35,162 nucleotides of DNA from contig VBGR01000051.1 in assembly GCA_005880695.1 (NCBI GenBank), positions 1-35,162 of the forward strand. Direction: 5' to 3'. Each line of letters begins with the position of its first letter. Positions within the stretch are counted from its first letter, which is position 1. Below, piece by piece: positions 22,930-31,976 of this stretch. The notes beneath the pieces were generated by a model. The model saw only the letters and a list, made by a program, of their open reading frames with translations, did not search any database and had not been told where the DNA came from. Both the position numbers and the translations under genes were made by a program. Source of the DNA: Chloroflexota bacterium. Its GTDB lineage: Bacteria > Chloroflexota > Dormibacteria > Dormibacterales > Dormibacteraceae.

Positions 22930-24897
22930 GTGGCCCCCTCCCCACCGCCGACGCGCGTCGACGCGGTGGTCGAGGTGACGCACGGAGTCGAGGTCCACGA
23001 CCCCTATCGCTGGCTCGAAGACGGCGAAGCCCCCGGAGTCGCCGAGTGGGTGGAAGAACAGCGGCTCTACGCGCGCTCGATTCTCGATGCCTACCCAAGC
23101 CGGGCCCGGATCGAGGCCCGAATTCGCGAGCTGATGGCGACGGGCCTGCTCGGCCCCAGCCGGCCGCGCGGCCGGCGCCGTTTCTTCACCCGCCGGACTG
23201 GCGAGATGGACCAGCTGGCGCTCTACGAATCGGATCGCCTGCTGCTGGACCCTTTGGCGGTCTTCGGCGACCCCACCGCGGCCCTCGACTGGTACTACCC
23301 GGCCGACGACGGTGAGCTGGTGGCGGTAGGTGTCTCTCGCTCCGGCGACGAGCGGTCGACGCTGCTGGTGGTCGAGGCCGCGACAGGTCGTCTCCTTCCC
23401 GATCGGATCGAAAACTGCCAGTGGGCATCGGTGGCCTTCGAGCGCGGGAACGCGGCCATCCTCTACACGCGGTACCCGGAGGGTGACTTCTACAACCAGC
23501 GGGCCTGGCGTCACGTGCTCGGCCAGCCGGTCGAGGAGGATGTCCAGGTCTGGGGGGAAGGCCGCGAGAAGACCGAGTCGCCCGGTCCCCTCTCCCTCTC
23601 ACCGAATGGCCGCTGGACGGTCGTCAACAGCAACCGCGGCTGGTCCGCGAGCTCGATCTTCCTGAATGGCAAAGAGGTCTTCCGGAGCGAGGACGAGATC
23701 GCCACCGCCTGGTTCGCAGATGAGCGGCTGCTCGCGCTCACCAACGCCGGAGCCCCCAACTGGAGGCTGGTCCAGATCGACCCGGAGCGACCCGGTCGGG
23801 AAGACTGGCTGGACCTCGTGCCGGAGGGCCCCAGCGTGCTCCTCGACGCCGCGGTCAGCGCCGACCGGCTCCTGGTCCATCACCTGGTCGACGCCAGCTC
23901 CAAAGTCTCCGTCCATGCCCTGGAGGGCGCCTTCGAAGGGCTTCTCGACCTGCCCCCGCTCTACACCGTCACCGGACTGGGCGCCGACCCCAGCGCGACC
24001 CATGCCTACCTGACCGCCGAGAGCTTCACCCGGCCGGCCTTCGTGCTCGAGGTCGATCCGGCCACGGGTATCTTCCAGGAGGTCGACAGCCTCGAGATGA
24101 CGGGCGGCTTCGACCCCACGCGGTACTCAGTCCGCCAGGTTCCCTTCGCGTCCAAGGACGGCACCAGGTCGCGACTCTTCCTCGTCGGCCGGGCCGAGGG
24201 CTCGGGTCCCACCGTCCTCACCGGCTACGGCGGCTTCAACATCCCCAGCACGCCGGCCTGGCGCCCCTCCTGGCTGCCGTTCCTGGAGGCGGGCGGCCTG
24301 ATCGCGGTGGCGACTCTGCGCGGCGGCAACGAGTACGGCGAGGCCTGGCACCAGGCCGGCACGCTCGGTCGCAAGCAGAACGTCTTCGACGACTTCATCG
24401 CGGCCGCGGAGACGGTGATCGCCGAAGGCCTGGCCACACCCAGCTCGCTCGGCATCCTCGGTGGCAGCAACGGCGGACTGCTGGTCGGCGCCGCTCTCGT
24501 GCAGCGACCTGACCTCTTCGGCGCGGCCGTCTGCCGCGTCCCCCTGCTCGACATGGTCCGTTACGAGCGGTTCCGGATCGCGGAGCTCTGGTCGCGTGAG
24601 TACGGCAGCGCCGCCGACCCCGAAGCCTTCTCCTGGCTGCACGCCTACTCGCCCTATCACCGCGTCCGGCCGGGCGTCCGTTATCCGCCGGTCCTCCTCA
24701 CGACCGGCGAAGCCGACGCCCGGGTCGACCCCATGCACGCCCGCAAGATGGCGGCCCGGTTACAGGCGGCCAATCCGGGCGGCCTCGTCCTGCTCCGGGT
24801 TGAGGAGCGCGCCGGCCACGGCCAGGGCAAGCCGGTCACGAAGCAAGTGCCCGAGGAGGCGGACGTCTGGTCCTTCCTGATGGAGAACCTGAGCTGA
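22930..24897 (+). CDS. Prolyl oligopeptidase family serine peptidase (S9A)
   Basis: A 655-residue peptidase. The N-terminus (VDAVVEVTHGVEVHDPYRWLEDGEAP) and propeller are those of the S9A family. The C-terminal alpha/beta hydrolase has GGSNGGLLVGAAL (Ser near residue 512), an Asp in EADARVD (near 600) and a His in AGHGQG (near 630). It cleaves short peptides after Pro. No signal peptide is seen, so it is probably cytoplasmic. The GTG start at 22930 is chosen by family N-terminus and promoter spacing. The frame is open for 1.2 kb more upstream, but that stretch is antisense to recG. Confidence 0.93.
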   Translation: MAPSPPPTRVDAVVEVTHGVEVHDPYRWLEDGEAPGVAEWVEEQRLYARSILDAYPSRARIEARIRELMATGLLGPSRPRGRRRFFTRRTGEMDQLALYESDRLLLDPLAVFGDPTAALDWYYPADDGELVAVGVSRSGDERSTLLVVEAATGRLLPDRIENCQWASVAFERGNAAILYTRYPEGDFYNQRAWRHVLGQPVEEDVQVWGEGREKTESPGPLSLSPNGRWTVVNSNRGWSASSIFLNGKEVFRSEDEIATAWFADERLLALTNAGAPNWRLVQIDPERPGREDWLDLVPEGPSVLLDAAVSADRLLVHHLVDASSKVSVHALEGAFEGLLDLPPLYTVTGLGADPSATHAYLTAESFTRPAFVLEVDPATGIFQEVDSLEMTGGFDPTRYSVRQVPFASKDGTRSRLFLVGRAEGSGPTVLTGYGGFNIPSTPAWRPSWLPFLEAGGLIAVATLRGGNEYGEAWHQAGTLGRKQNVFDDFIAAAETVIAEGLATPSSLGILGGSNGGLLVGAALVQRPDLFGAAVCRVPLLDMVRYERFRIAELWSREYGSAADPEAFSWLHAYSPYHRVRPGVRYPPVLLTTGEADARVDPMHARKMAARLQAANPGGLVLLRVEERAGHGQGKPVTKQVPEEADVWSFLMENLS

Positions 24898-26120
24898 CTC
24901 GGGCCAGCGTCCGGCTGAGCTATCGCGCCCTCTTCGAGCTCCCAGGCTTTCCGCGGCTCATCGCCGGCATGCAGCTGGCCCGGATCGCCGATGCCATGGC
25001 GGGCGTGTCCCTGATCCTCTTTGTCCTCGAGCGCTTCCACTCGCCGGCTCTGGCCGGCGCTACGGCGTTCCTCGCCATCTTCCCCGGCCTGCTGCTGGCG
25101 CCGCTCGTGGGTGCTCTCCTGGACCGCCACGGGCGCTTGCGTCTGGTCGTCTTCGGCTACCTGCTGGCGGCCTTCACCTACACCCTGATCGGCGTTCTCT
25201 CCTTCTTCCACGCTCTCCCGGTCTGGGCGCTGCTCGGGGTCGCCCTGGCCGCCTCGCCCGGGCGGCCGTTCGCGGAGACCGGGCTGCGCTCGCTCTTCCC
25301 GCTGCTGGTGCCGCGTGAGCTTTGGGAGCGGGCCAATGCGGTCGACAGCAACGGCTACGTGGTGGCGGCGGTGATCGGACCGCCGGCGGCGGGCTTCATA
25401 GTCGGCTTCCTGGGCGGCGAGGCCGCGCTCGTGGCCACCGGCGTGCTGATGGTCATGGGCGCGACCGTGCTGCTGGGCACCCGCGAACCGGAGACAGAGG
25501 TGGCTTCAACCGGCAACCTGCTGAGGGACGCCTGGGACGGCCTCCTCTACGTGGTGCGCAACCCGACGCTGCGCGGGCTGGCAGCCACCATGTCGCTCTT
25601 CAACGGCGGCTTCGGGGTGATCGACATCGCGTTGCCTGTGCTGGTCCTGCAGCGGCTGCGTCTGGGACCCGTGGAGGTCGGCCTCATGTGGGCGGTGCTG
25701 GGGTTGGCCGGAGTGGTCTCCGTCTGGCTCTGGGGCCGCTACCGATCGGACGGCAAAGAGGCGCGCATGATCGCCGCCGGCAGCATCGTGTCTGCCCTCG
25801 GCATGGCGCTGCTGCCTTTCGCAGGGAACATCTGGGTGGTCGCTGCAGGGATGGCGATCGCGGGAGCCGCCAACGGGCCGATCGACATCGGGATGTTCAC
25901 CCTCCGCCAACGCCGCACCGACCCCGCCTGGATGGGTCGCGCCTTCGCCATCTCGATGGCTCTCAACTTCTCGGGCCTGCCGCTCGGGTCGGCATTGGGA
26001 GGCCCGCTGGTCGGCAGCTCGCTCAGCGTGGCGCTCTGGGTGGCGGTGGCTCTCATGCTTGCCGGCGCGACGATGCCGCTCTTCATGGTCGACGTGAGGT
26101 CCTTGAGCAGCCGCCGATAA
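24894..26120 (+). CDS. Major facilitator superfamily exporter (CTG start)
   Basis: About 408 residues with 12 likely membrane segments; the family pattern is the drug-exporter-like type whose N-terminus reads YRALFELPGFPRLIAG before segment 1. LVGALLDRHGRLRLVVF is the loop-2/3 motif. The first ATG (24969) falls at the start of segment 1 and drops this N-terminus. The open frame reaches back to a CTG at 24894 that overlaps the stop of the peptidase gene (CTGA), with GGAG 8 bases upstream. I place the start there. The substrate is unknown. The peptidase and exporter are probably cotranscribed. Confidence 0.85.
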   Translation: MTRASVRLSYRALFELPGFPRLIAGMQLARIADAMAGVSLILFVLERFHSPALAGATAFLAIFPGLLLAPLVGALLDRHGRLRLVVFGYLLAAFTYTLIGVLSFFHALPVWALLGVALAASPGRPFAETGLRSLFPLLVPRELWERANAVDSNGYVVAAVIGPPAAGFIVGFLGGEAALVATGVLMVMGATVLLGTREPETEVASTGNLLRDAWDGLLYVVRNPTLRGLAATMSLFNGGFGVIDIALPVLVLQRLRLGPVEVGLMWAVLGLAGVVSVWLWGRYRSDGKEARMIAAGSIVSALGMALLPFAGNIWVVAAGMAIAGAANGPIDIGMFTLRQRRTDPAWMGRAFAISMALNFSGLPLGSALGGPLVGSSLSVALWVAVALMLAGATMPLFMVDVRSLSSRR

Positions 26121-26129
26121 ACCGCCATC

Positions 26130-26900
26130 ATGCCTTCCGCGCAAATGGAACTGCTCGGCAAGGTCGCGGTAATCACCGGTGGGGGAAGCGGCATCGGCCG
26201 CGCCTGCTCCCTGGCGATCGCACGTCAAGGTGCCGACGTGGTGGTGGCCGACATCGACGACCGCGGCCTGGAGGAGACCCTGAAGCGACTGACCCATCTC
26301 GGCAGCGGTCGCTACCTGCCTCTGCACGCGGACGTGGGCAAGGACTCGGACGTGCGCGCGCTGGCCAGCGACGCGATCGCGGCCATGGGCCGCGTCGACC
26401 TGCTTCTGAACAACGCCGGCGTGGTCCTCGAAGGCAGCCTGGAGGCCATCTCAACCGACGACTGGGAGTGGGTCTTGAATGTCAACCTGCTGGGAGCGGT
26501 GCGCGGAGCGCGCGCCTTTCTGCCGCACATGCTGGAGCGGGGCAGCGGTTACATCGTCAACACGGCCGCCGTGGGCGGCCTGCTCAGTGACGACCCGGCC
26601 AGCATCGCCTACGACACCTCGACGCTCGCGGTCGTCGGGTTCTCCCGCAGCCTGATCCGGCACGTCGGCGCCAGGGGGATCGGCGTCTCGGTCCTCTGCC
26701 CTGGCGAGCTCGGTCCCAACGGCGGCGGTCAAGCTCCCACCGGCCAGGGCCGCCGCAAGCGCACGAGCGGCCGCTTGAAGGATGCCACCAGGCTCGCCGA
26801 CCGGCTGGTGCAGGGCCTGCGCGGCGAGGAGTTCCTCATCCTCGGTCACCCCGGCCAGCGGGACGCGATCCTCGAGCACTGGCAGGACCTGGAGCCCTAG
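26130..26900 (+). CDS. SDR-family protein lacking catalytic Ser and Lys
   Basis: A 256-residue SDR fold. The nucleotide motif TGGGSGIGRA, the segment VVVADIDD and NNAGV are intact, so it binds NAD(P). At the active site, the usual Ser becomes Ala (IVNTAAVGG) and the Tyr-xxx-Lys becomes Tyr-Asp-Thr-Ser-Thr (AYDTSTLAVVGF), so Tyr remains without Lys. It may be a non-enzymatic or altered SDR. A Lys/Arg-rich loop (TGQGRRKRTSGRL) near residue 205 is also unusual. The start is ATG at 26130 or 26145. It follows the exporter by 9 bp. Confidence 0.85.
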   Translation: MPSAQMELLGKVAVITGGGSGIGRACSLAIARQGADVVVADIDDRGLEETLKRLTHLGSGRYLPLHADVGKDSDVRALASDAIAAMGRVDLLLNNAGVVLEGSLEAISTDDWEWVLNVNLLGAVRGARAFLPHMLERGSGYIVNTAAVGGLLSDDPASIAYDTSTLAVVGFSRSLIRHVGARGIGVSVLCPGELGPNGGGQAPTGQGRRKRTSGRLKDATRLADRLVQGLRGEEFLILGHPGQRDAILEHWQDLEP

Positions 26901-26917
26901 ATGTCCCGGAGAAGAGG

Positions 26918-28678
26918 ATGCTGACCGGCTTTCCGGCCCTCGCGCCCGCCGACCTGCTCTCCAGCATCGGGATCTGCGTCGCGGCCGCGGCGCTGGTGGC
27001 TCTGCTCGGGCAGCGCCTGAAGCAGCCGCTGATCCTGGCCTACCTGCTGACCGGCGTGGTGATCGGGCCGCTCGGCCTGAACCTGGTCCGCGACCGCAAC
27101 AGCATCCAGACGGTCGCCGAGATCGGACTGATCTTGCTGCTCTTCATGATCGGCCTGGAGATCGACCTGAAGAAGCTCGCGGCCGCGGGCCTGCCCGTGA
27201 TCCTCACCGGCGGCCTCCAGGTCCCCCTCTGCATCGCGCTGGGGCTGGGCTTCTTCTACCTGCTCGGCTTCCGGAACACGCAGGGCAACTACGCGCTCCT
27301 CTATCTGGCTGCCTGCGCCAGCATGAGCAGCACGCTGATCGTGGTGAAGCTCCTCTACGACAAGCTGGAGCTCGACACCCTGCCCGGCCGGATCACGCTC
27401 GGCGTCCTGGTCGTCCAGGACCTTTTTGCCGTCGTGATGCTGGCCGTCCAGCCCAACCTGGTGAACCCCGACCTGCGGCCGCTGCTGGTCTCGCTCCTGC
27501 TTGGCGCGCTGCTCGTCATCTGGAGCCTGGCTGTGAGCCGGTACGTTTTGCCCCGCCTCTTCCGGTCGGTCGCCAAGGTCCCCGAGCTGGTGGTCGTGAC
27601 CGCGCTCGCCTGGTGCTTCGCACTGGCCGCGGCTGCCAACCTGGTCGGGCTCTCCCGCGAGATGGGCGCCCTGATCGCCGGGATCAGCCTCTCGACGTTC
27701 CCCTACAACGTCGACGTGATCGCCAAGGTGACCAACATCCGCGACTTCTTCGTGACGCTTTTCTTCGTCGCGCTCGGGATGGAGATCCCGCTCCCCAGCC
27801 AGCACCTGGTGCTGGTCGCCGTGGCTGCGTCGGCTTTCCTGATCGCCAGCCGCATCACCATCTTCCCGATCCTTTACAGCCTCCGGCTCGGGCACCGGGT
27901 GAGCCTGCTGCCGGCAATCAACCTGGCCCAGATCAGCGAGTTCTCGATAGTGATCGCCTCACTCGGGCTGGCCCGCGGCCAGATCGACTCCTCGGTTCTC
28001 ACGATCGTGGTGCTCACGTTCGCCATCACCTCCGTGACCTCGACCTACATGATCGCCAACAACCACGCGCTCTACGACTGGATCAGCGCCTTCTTGAAGC
28101 TGGTGCGCGTGCGTGACCTCGACGTGATCCGCGCCGCCGCCCAGGCCGAGAAAGCGGTCCACGACCGGCGGCAGTCGATCGTCTTCCTCGGCTTCTTCCG
28201 CGACGCCAGCTCGATCCTGCACGAGTTCGAGCACCGCGAAGGCGGACCCCATCCGCTGCTGCGCGAGATCCTCGTCATCGACTTCAACCCCCAGGTCATC
28301 GCCGAGCTGCGCAAGCGCGGCATCGCCTGCATCTACGGCGACGTGGCTCACGTCGACACCCTGCAGCACGCGCACATCCAGCACGCCCGCCTGATCGTGT
28401 CGACGATCACTGATGAGGTGCTGCGCGGCACCAGCAACCAACGCATCCTCGGCAATGCCCGCCGCATCTCCCCTGATGCCCGGGTGATCCTGACATCGGA
28501 GCACATCCCGGCGGCGCTGGAGCTCTATGACGCGGGCGCCGACTTTGTCTACGTACCCCGGCTCCATTCGGCCGCCGACCTGGCCAGGGTCATCGTGGCC
28601 GGCGCCGACGATGGTCTTGCCGAGCTCCGGGAAGGTGCCATCGCGGAGCTCAAAGATCGCCGTGAGGTGCTGGCCTAA
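26918..28678 (+). CDS. Kef-type CPA2 cation:proton antiporter with TrkA-N-like domain
   Basis: A 586-residue protein. About 12 membrane segments (1-390) include KQPLILAYLLTGVVIGP, the CPA2 hallmark. After a linker, a TrkA-N/RCK-like domain (IVFLGFFRDASSILHEFE...EILVIDFNPQVIAELRKRGIACIYGDVAHVDTL) controls transport. The usual GxGxxG nucleotide loop is altered to GFFRDAS, so NAD binding may be weak. It exchanges K+ or Na+ for H+ across the membrane. The ATG at 26918 has GAGAAGAGG just upstream. It ends 95 bp before the facing degV. Confidence 0.92.
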   Translation: MLTGFPALAPADLLSSIGICVAAAALVALLGQRLKQPLILAYLLTGVVIGPLGLNLVRDRNSIQTVAEIGLILLLFMIGLEIDLKKLAAAGLPVILTGGLQVPLCIALGLGFFYLLGFRNTQGNYALLYLAACASMSSTLIVVKLLYDKLELDTLPGRITLGVLVVQDLFAVVMLAVQPNLVNPDLRPLLVSLLLGALLVIWSLAVSRYVLPRLFRSVAKVPELVVVTALAWCFALAAAANLVGLSREMGALIAGISLSTFPYNVDVIAKVTNIRDFFVTLFFVALGMEIPLPSQHLVLVAVAASAFLIASRITIFPILYSLRLGHRVSLLPAINLAQISEFSIVIASLGLARGQIDSSVLTIVVLTFAITSVTSTYMIANNHALYDWISAFLKLVRVRDLDVIRAAAQAEKAVHDRRQSIVFLGFFRDASSILHEFEHREGGPHPLLREILVIDFNPQVIAELRKRGIACIYGDVAHVDTLQHAHIQHARLIVSTITDEVLRGTSNQRILGNARRISPDARVILTSEHIPAALELYDAGADFVYVPRLHSAADLARVIVAGADDGLAELREGAIAELKDRREVLA

Positions 28679-28713
28679 GCCACTCCGCTCTCAATCGAAC
28701 TGTTGGTCCCAAA

Positions 28714-28730
28714 GATGCGGAATACGCATC
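28714..28730. terminator. Hairpin between convergent antiporter and degV genes
   Basis: GATGCG and CGCATC form a 6-bp stem with the loop GAATA in the 95-bp gap between convergent genes. There is no T run after it. It may be a weak shared terminator. Confidence 0.3.
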
Positions 28731-28773
28731 GGAATTCTGCCTCTCTGTCGGCAAACGTCCTGAAACCCACCGC

Positions 28774-29604
28774 TTATTTCCGGATGTAGCAGAGCCCGAC
28801 CGCGCCAGGCCCGGTGTGCGTGCCGAGGACGGCGCCGGTCACGCCGATCTCGATGGGAACGTCGGGGAGCTCCTTCTGCAACTCCTCGCGCACTCGCTCC
28901 GCGTCGGCCGGGGCCTGGGCGTGCATCACGCCCACGCGCTCCACGGGCAGGTCGGCCCGGAAGTGCTCGAGGAGCGATTTCAATCCCCGGGCACGGGTCC
29001 GCGGCCGGTCGATCGGTTCGATCGGTCCGCCCTCCAGCTTTACCACCGGCTTGAAGTCGAGCACCGAGCCGACCCAGTACTCGACTTTGCGGATCCGGCC
29101 GCCCATCTGCAGGTAGCGGAGGGTATCCAGGAGGGCCAGCACCGCCAGCCTGTCGAGGCGCTCCTCGCAGGCGGCGACGGCCGAGTCGAGGTCGGCTGCC
29201 TGAGCCGCGATCTGACAGAGGAACGCCATCGCCATGGTCACGCTTCGGGTGTCGACCACCTCGACCGGGAAGCCAGCGACCGCCTGCGCGCCCAACCGCG
29301 CCGATTCGACGGTCGCCGACAGGTTTGACCCGAGATGGATCGAGACGACGCCGTCGCACTCCTTGCGAAGTCGCTCGTAGACCTCAGCGAAGTCGCCGGG
29401 GGAGGGCGCCGATGTTTTCGGCAGCTCGGCGGCCGCCGCCAGCTTCTCGAAGAACTCCTTGTTGGTGAGGTCGACGCCGTCCTTGTAGGTCTCGTTCCCG
29501 AAGTGGACGCGGAGCGGGACAACCTCGATGCCGTACTGCTTGCGCCAGGCCTCAGGCAGGTCCGCCGTGGAGTCGGTGACGACTCGAAACCGACTTCTAG
29601 CCAA
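28774..29604 (-). CDS. DegV/FakB-family fatty-acid-binding protein
   Basis: A 276-residue DegV protein. VVTDSTADLP opens the fold, then VPLRVHFGNETYKDGVDLTN, KTSAPSPGDF, VVSIHLGSNLSATVESAR and a C-terminal HTGPGAVGL. These residues cradle a fatty acid. In Firmicutes FakB presents the acid to FakA for phosphorylation. The likely FakA gene sits immediately upstream (12-bp gap), so the two form an acyl-phosphate system. The start is TTG at 29604. Confidence 0.93.
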   Translation of the reverse strand: MARSRFRVVTDSTADLPEAWRKQYGIEVVPLRVHFGNETYKDGVDLTNKEFFEKLAAAAELPKTSAPSPGDFAEVYERLRKECDGVVSIHLGSNLSATVESARLGAQAVAGFPVEVVDTRSVTMAMAFLCQIAAQAADLDSAVAACEERLDRLAVLALLDTLRYLQMGGRIRKVEYWVGSVLDFKPVVKLEGGPIEPIDRPRTRARGLKSLLEHFRADLPVERVGVMHAQAPADAERVREELQKELPDVPIEIGVTGAVLGTHTGPGAVGLCYIRK

Positions 29605-29616
29605 CCGGGTGCGCCG

Positions 29617-31308
29617 CTACTCGACCGAGACGATGAACGGGTAGTGCTGCTGGCCGCCGTCTTGAACTTCGACCTCCAGATTCGGGAAGTCCCGCTGCAG
29701 CGCCTCGGTCAACTGGCTCAGGTCCGCGTCCTTCGCCTCGCGGCCGCGGTAGACGGTGATCAGCTCGTATCCGTCCGGTCCGATCCCGCGGACCGCGTCG
29801 CTCACCACTTCGCCGTAGTCCTGGCCGCTGTGCTTGAGCTTGTCGTTGATGAGAGCGATCACGTCGCCTTTCTTGACCCGCACGCCCTCCGCCCGGCTGT
29901 CCCGAACAGCGTGCGTCACCTCGATGGTCTGCACTTGCTTGGCGGCTTCCTCCATCGCTGCTTGGTTGGCCTCCGCCGGCCTCCCGACATTGAAGGCGAC
30001 GACGGCGGCGATCCCCTGCGGCATGGTCCGCGTCGGCACGATGTGCACCCTCTTCTTGGTCAGCTCCGGGACCTGGCCCGCGGCCAGGATCACGTTGGCG
30101 TTGTTGGGCAACAGGAAGACCTCTTGATAGGGGACCGACTCCACCGCCTTCAGCATGTCCTGCGTGCTGGGATTCATGGTCTGGCCGCCCTCCACCACCG
30201 CGTCGGTGCCGAGGCCTTTGAAGATGCCGCTCAGGCCGGACCCCGCCGCCACCGCGACCAGCCCGACGCCGTTTTGACGCGGCTGCGCCGCCGCCGCCTC
30301 AGCCTTCGGCGCGCTGGCACCGTTTTGCCCCGGGGTGGCTCCCTGGAGGATGACGCGGTGCTGCTTCGACATGTCGTCGACCTTGGTCTTGGTGAGGTTG
30401 CCGATCCCAGAGGCATAGGCGAGCACCTTGGTCGGTTCGTTGGTGTGGACGTGGACGCGGATCAGGTCCGGGTCGCCCACGATGAGCGCGCTGTTGCCCA
30501 TCGCGGCGATCTCCTCGCGGATCTTCTCGACGTCCATGTCACCGCCCTCGATCAGGAACTCCGTGCAGTAGCCCCAGCCCTCTTCCGGGAGCTCCAGCGC
30601 CGCCTGGGCCGGCCCAGCCTTGGCGGCCGCCGGCGCCTTCAGGAGCTGGTCGGCGTCGCTCGCCTCAACGGTCCGCAGGAAACCTTCGAGGATGACCTGG
30701 AGGCCGTAGCCGCCGGCGTCGACGACGCCCGCCTCGCGCAGGATGGCGAGCTGAGTCGGTGTGTTGTCGGTGGCCGCCTTGGCCGCCCGGACCGCGGCCC
30801 TGATTACTGAGTTGACGGTGGCGTTGCTCTCGGCAGCCGCGGCTTTGGCCGCTTTGCCGATCTCGCGGGCGACGGTCAGGATCGTACCTTCGGTCGGCTT
30901 GATCACCGCCCGGTAGGCAGCGTTGGCCGCCTCCTCCAGCGCGTCAGCCAGCTCGGCCGGCGTCAGCTGCTGCTTGCCCTGGACGTGCTTGGCGAAGCCG
31001 CGGAAGATCTGGGAGAGGATGACGCCCGAGTTGCCGCGGGCGCCCATCAGGCTGCCGTGCGCCGCCAGTGCCGCGATCTTGCTGATCTCGCGCGCCTCCG
31101 ATTCGCGGATGTCCTCGACCGCCGACTGAAGAGTGAGGAGCATGTTCGTCCCGGTGTCGCCGTCCGGCACCGGGAAAACGTTCAGGCGGTTCACCTCCTC
31201 CTGGTTGCTGGTCAGCCAGCTCAGGCTGCCGAGCAGGGCCTGCTTGAACAGCTGGCCGTCGACGACCTCGGGCCGCATGCGGGAGCTAGTGCTCGACTCT
31301 GTCTTCAT
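29617..31308 (-). CDS. fakA: FakA-like DhaL-domain kinase (YloV family)
   Basis: A 563-residue kinase. The N-terminal DhaL-like ATP-binding domain has the metal motif [14 protein letters not shown] and [22 protein letters not shown] middle domain ([10 protein letters not shown]...[14 protein letters not shown]...HVHTNEP) and a C-terminal domain ([13 protein letters not shown]) complete the YloV/FakA layout. It phosphorylates fatty acids held by FakB. Residues near 330-350 form an Ala/Gln linker. The ATG at 31308 overlaps the asp23 end by 23 bp, as in Bacillus yloU-yloV. Confidence 0.93.
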   Translation of the reverse strand: MKTESSTSSRMRPEVVDGQLFKQALLGSLSWLTSNQEEVNRLNVFPVPDGDTGTNMLLTLQSAVEDIRESEAREISKIAALAAHGSLMGARGNSGVILSQIFRGFAKHVQGKQQLTPAELADALEEAANAAYRAVIKPTEGTILTVAREIGKAAKAAAAESNATVNSVIRAAVRAAKAATDNTPTQLAILREAGVVDAGGYGLQVILEGFLRTVEASDADQLLKAPAAAKAGPAQAALELPEEGWGYCTEFLIEGGDMDVEKIREEIAAMGNSALIVGDPDLIRVHVHTNEPTKVLAYASGIGNLTKTKVDDMSKQHRVILQGATPGQNGASAPKAEAAAAQPRQNGVGLVAVAAGSGLSGIFKGLGTDAVVEGGQTMNPSTQDMLKAVESVPYQEVFLLPNNANVILAAGQVPELTKKRVHIVPTRTMPQGIAAVVAFNVGRPAEANQAAMEEAAKQVQTIEVTHAVRDSRAEGVRVKKGDVIALINDKLKHSGQDYGEVVSDAVRGIGPDGYELITVYRGREAKDADLSQLTEALQRDFPNLEVEVQDGGQQHYPFIVSVE

Positions 31309-31687
31309 GTACTCCCTGCACGAATACGTTGACGTCGCCGACGGGCACGCCCAGCAGGCGTTCCACCTCGAAACGAACCGTGCTCTGGAGGTTGTGCGCG
31401 ACCTCGGTGATGCGCGTGCCGTACTGCACGATCACGTAGACATCGATGACGAGCCTGCCCCCCGCCTCGCGAACGTCGACGCCGCGGTGCAGGTTCCCGC
31501 GCCGGAGCAGCTCGGCGACGCCGTCGCGGAGCCCGCGCGCGGACATTCCCATAACGCCGTAGCAGGAGGACGCGGCGTGGCCCGCGAGGGCGGCCACGAC
31601 ATCCGGGAAGACCTCGATCCGGCCCTTCTCACGCGCTCGCTGAAGGACCCGGTTGGACGGCTTTTGCTGCTGTTCGGCTGCGGGCAT
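31286..31687 (-). CDS. Asp23/YloU-family protein
   Basis: A 133-residue Asp23-family protein. The core reads [29 protein letters not shown], then [48 protein letters not shown]. Asp23 proteins are linked to envelope stress, and this gene family sits next to FakA in many bacteria. The ATG at 31687 gives the family N-terminus; longer frames run antisense to rpmB. A TAGGGT -10 box lies 10 nt upstream. It is divergent from rpmB. Confidence 0.9.
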   Translation of the reverse strand: MPAAEQQQKPSNRVLQRAREKGRIEVFPDVVAALAGHAASSCYGVMGMSARGLRDGVAELLRRGNLHRGVDVREAGGRLVIDVYVIVQYGTRITEVAHNLQSTVRFEVERLLGVPVGDVNVFVQGVHEDRVEH

Positions 31688-31697
31688 CGTGAGTGCA

Positions 31698-31712
31698 ACC
31701 CTATGGTACAAT
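31698..31712. promoter_or_regulatory. Divergent promoter region asp23/rpmB
   Basis: TAGGGT (minus, 31703-31698) fits TANNNT and ends 10 nt before the asp23 start. TACAAT (plus, 31707-31712) is a good -10 for rpmB, about 65 nt ahead of its ATG. No clear -35 is seen on either strand. Confidence 0.45.
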
Positions 31713-31777
31713 TCGCCTTCGTCGCCTCCCTTTCGGGCTCCGACGCGTCTCCTGCTCCCCAATTCCGAGATCACCTC

Positions 31778-31963
31778 ATGGCTAGAAAATGCGCAATCTG
31801 CGGCAAAGGCCCGCAGTACGGACACAACGTGAGCCACTCGAAGGTTCGCACGAACCGTCGCTTCCTGCCGAATCTCCAGATGGGCCTGGTAAGCGTCGGC
31901 GGGAAGACCGTGCGCGCCAAGGTCTGCACCCGCTGCCTGCGCACCCACCAGGCGGCCTCCTAG
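31778..31963 (+). CDS. rpmB: Ribosomal protein bL28
   Basis: A 61-residue bL28. [21 protein letters not shown] at the start and NLQ...VCTRCLRT give a zinc site from Cys5, Cys8, Cys50 and Cys53. It is the zinc-binding form, as is L32 in this window. The start is ATG at 31778, with no strong ribosome site. It is divergent from asp23-fakA, as in Bacillus. Confidence 0.96.
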   Translation: MARKCAICGKGPQYGHNVSHSKVRTNRRFLPNLQMGLVSVGGKTVRAKVCTRCLRTHQAAS

Positions 31964-31976
31964 AGACTTAAGGCCG

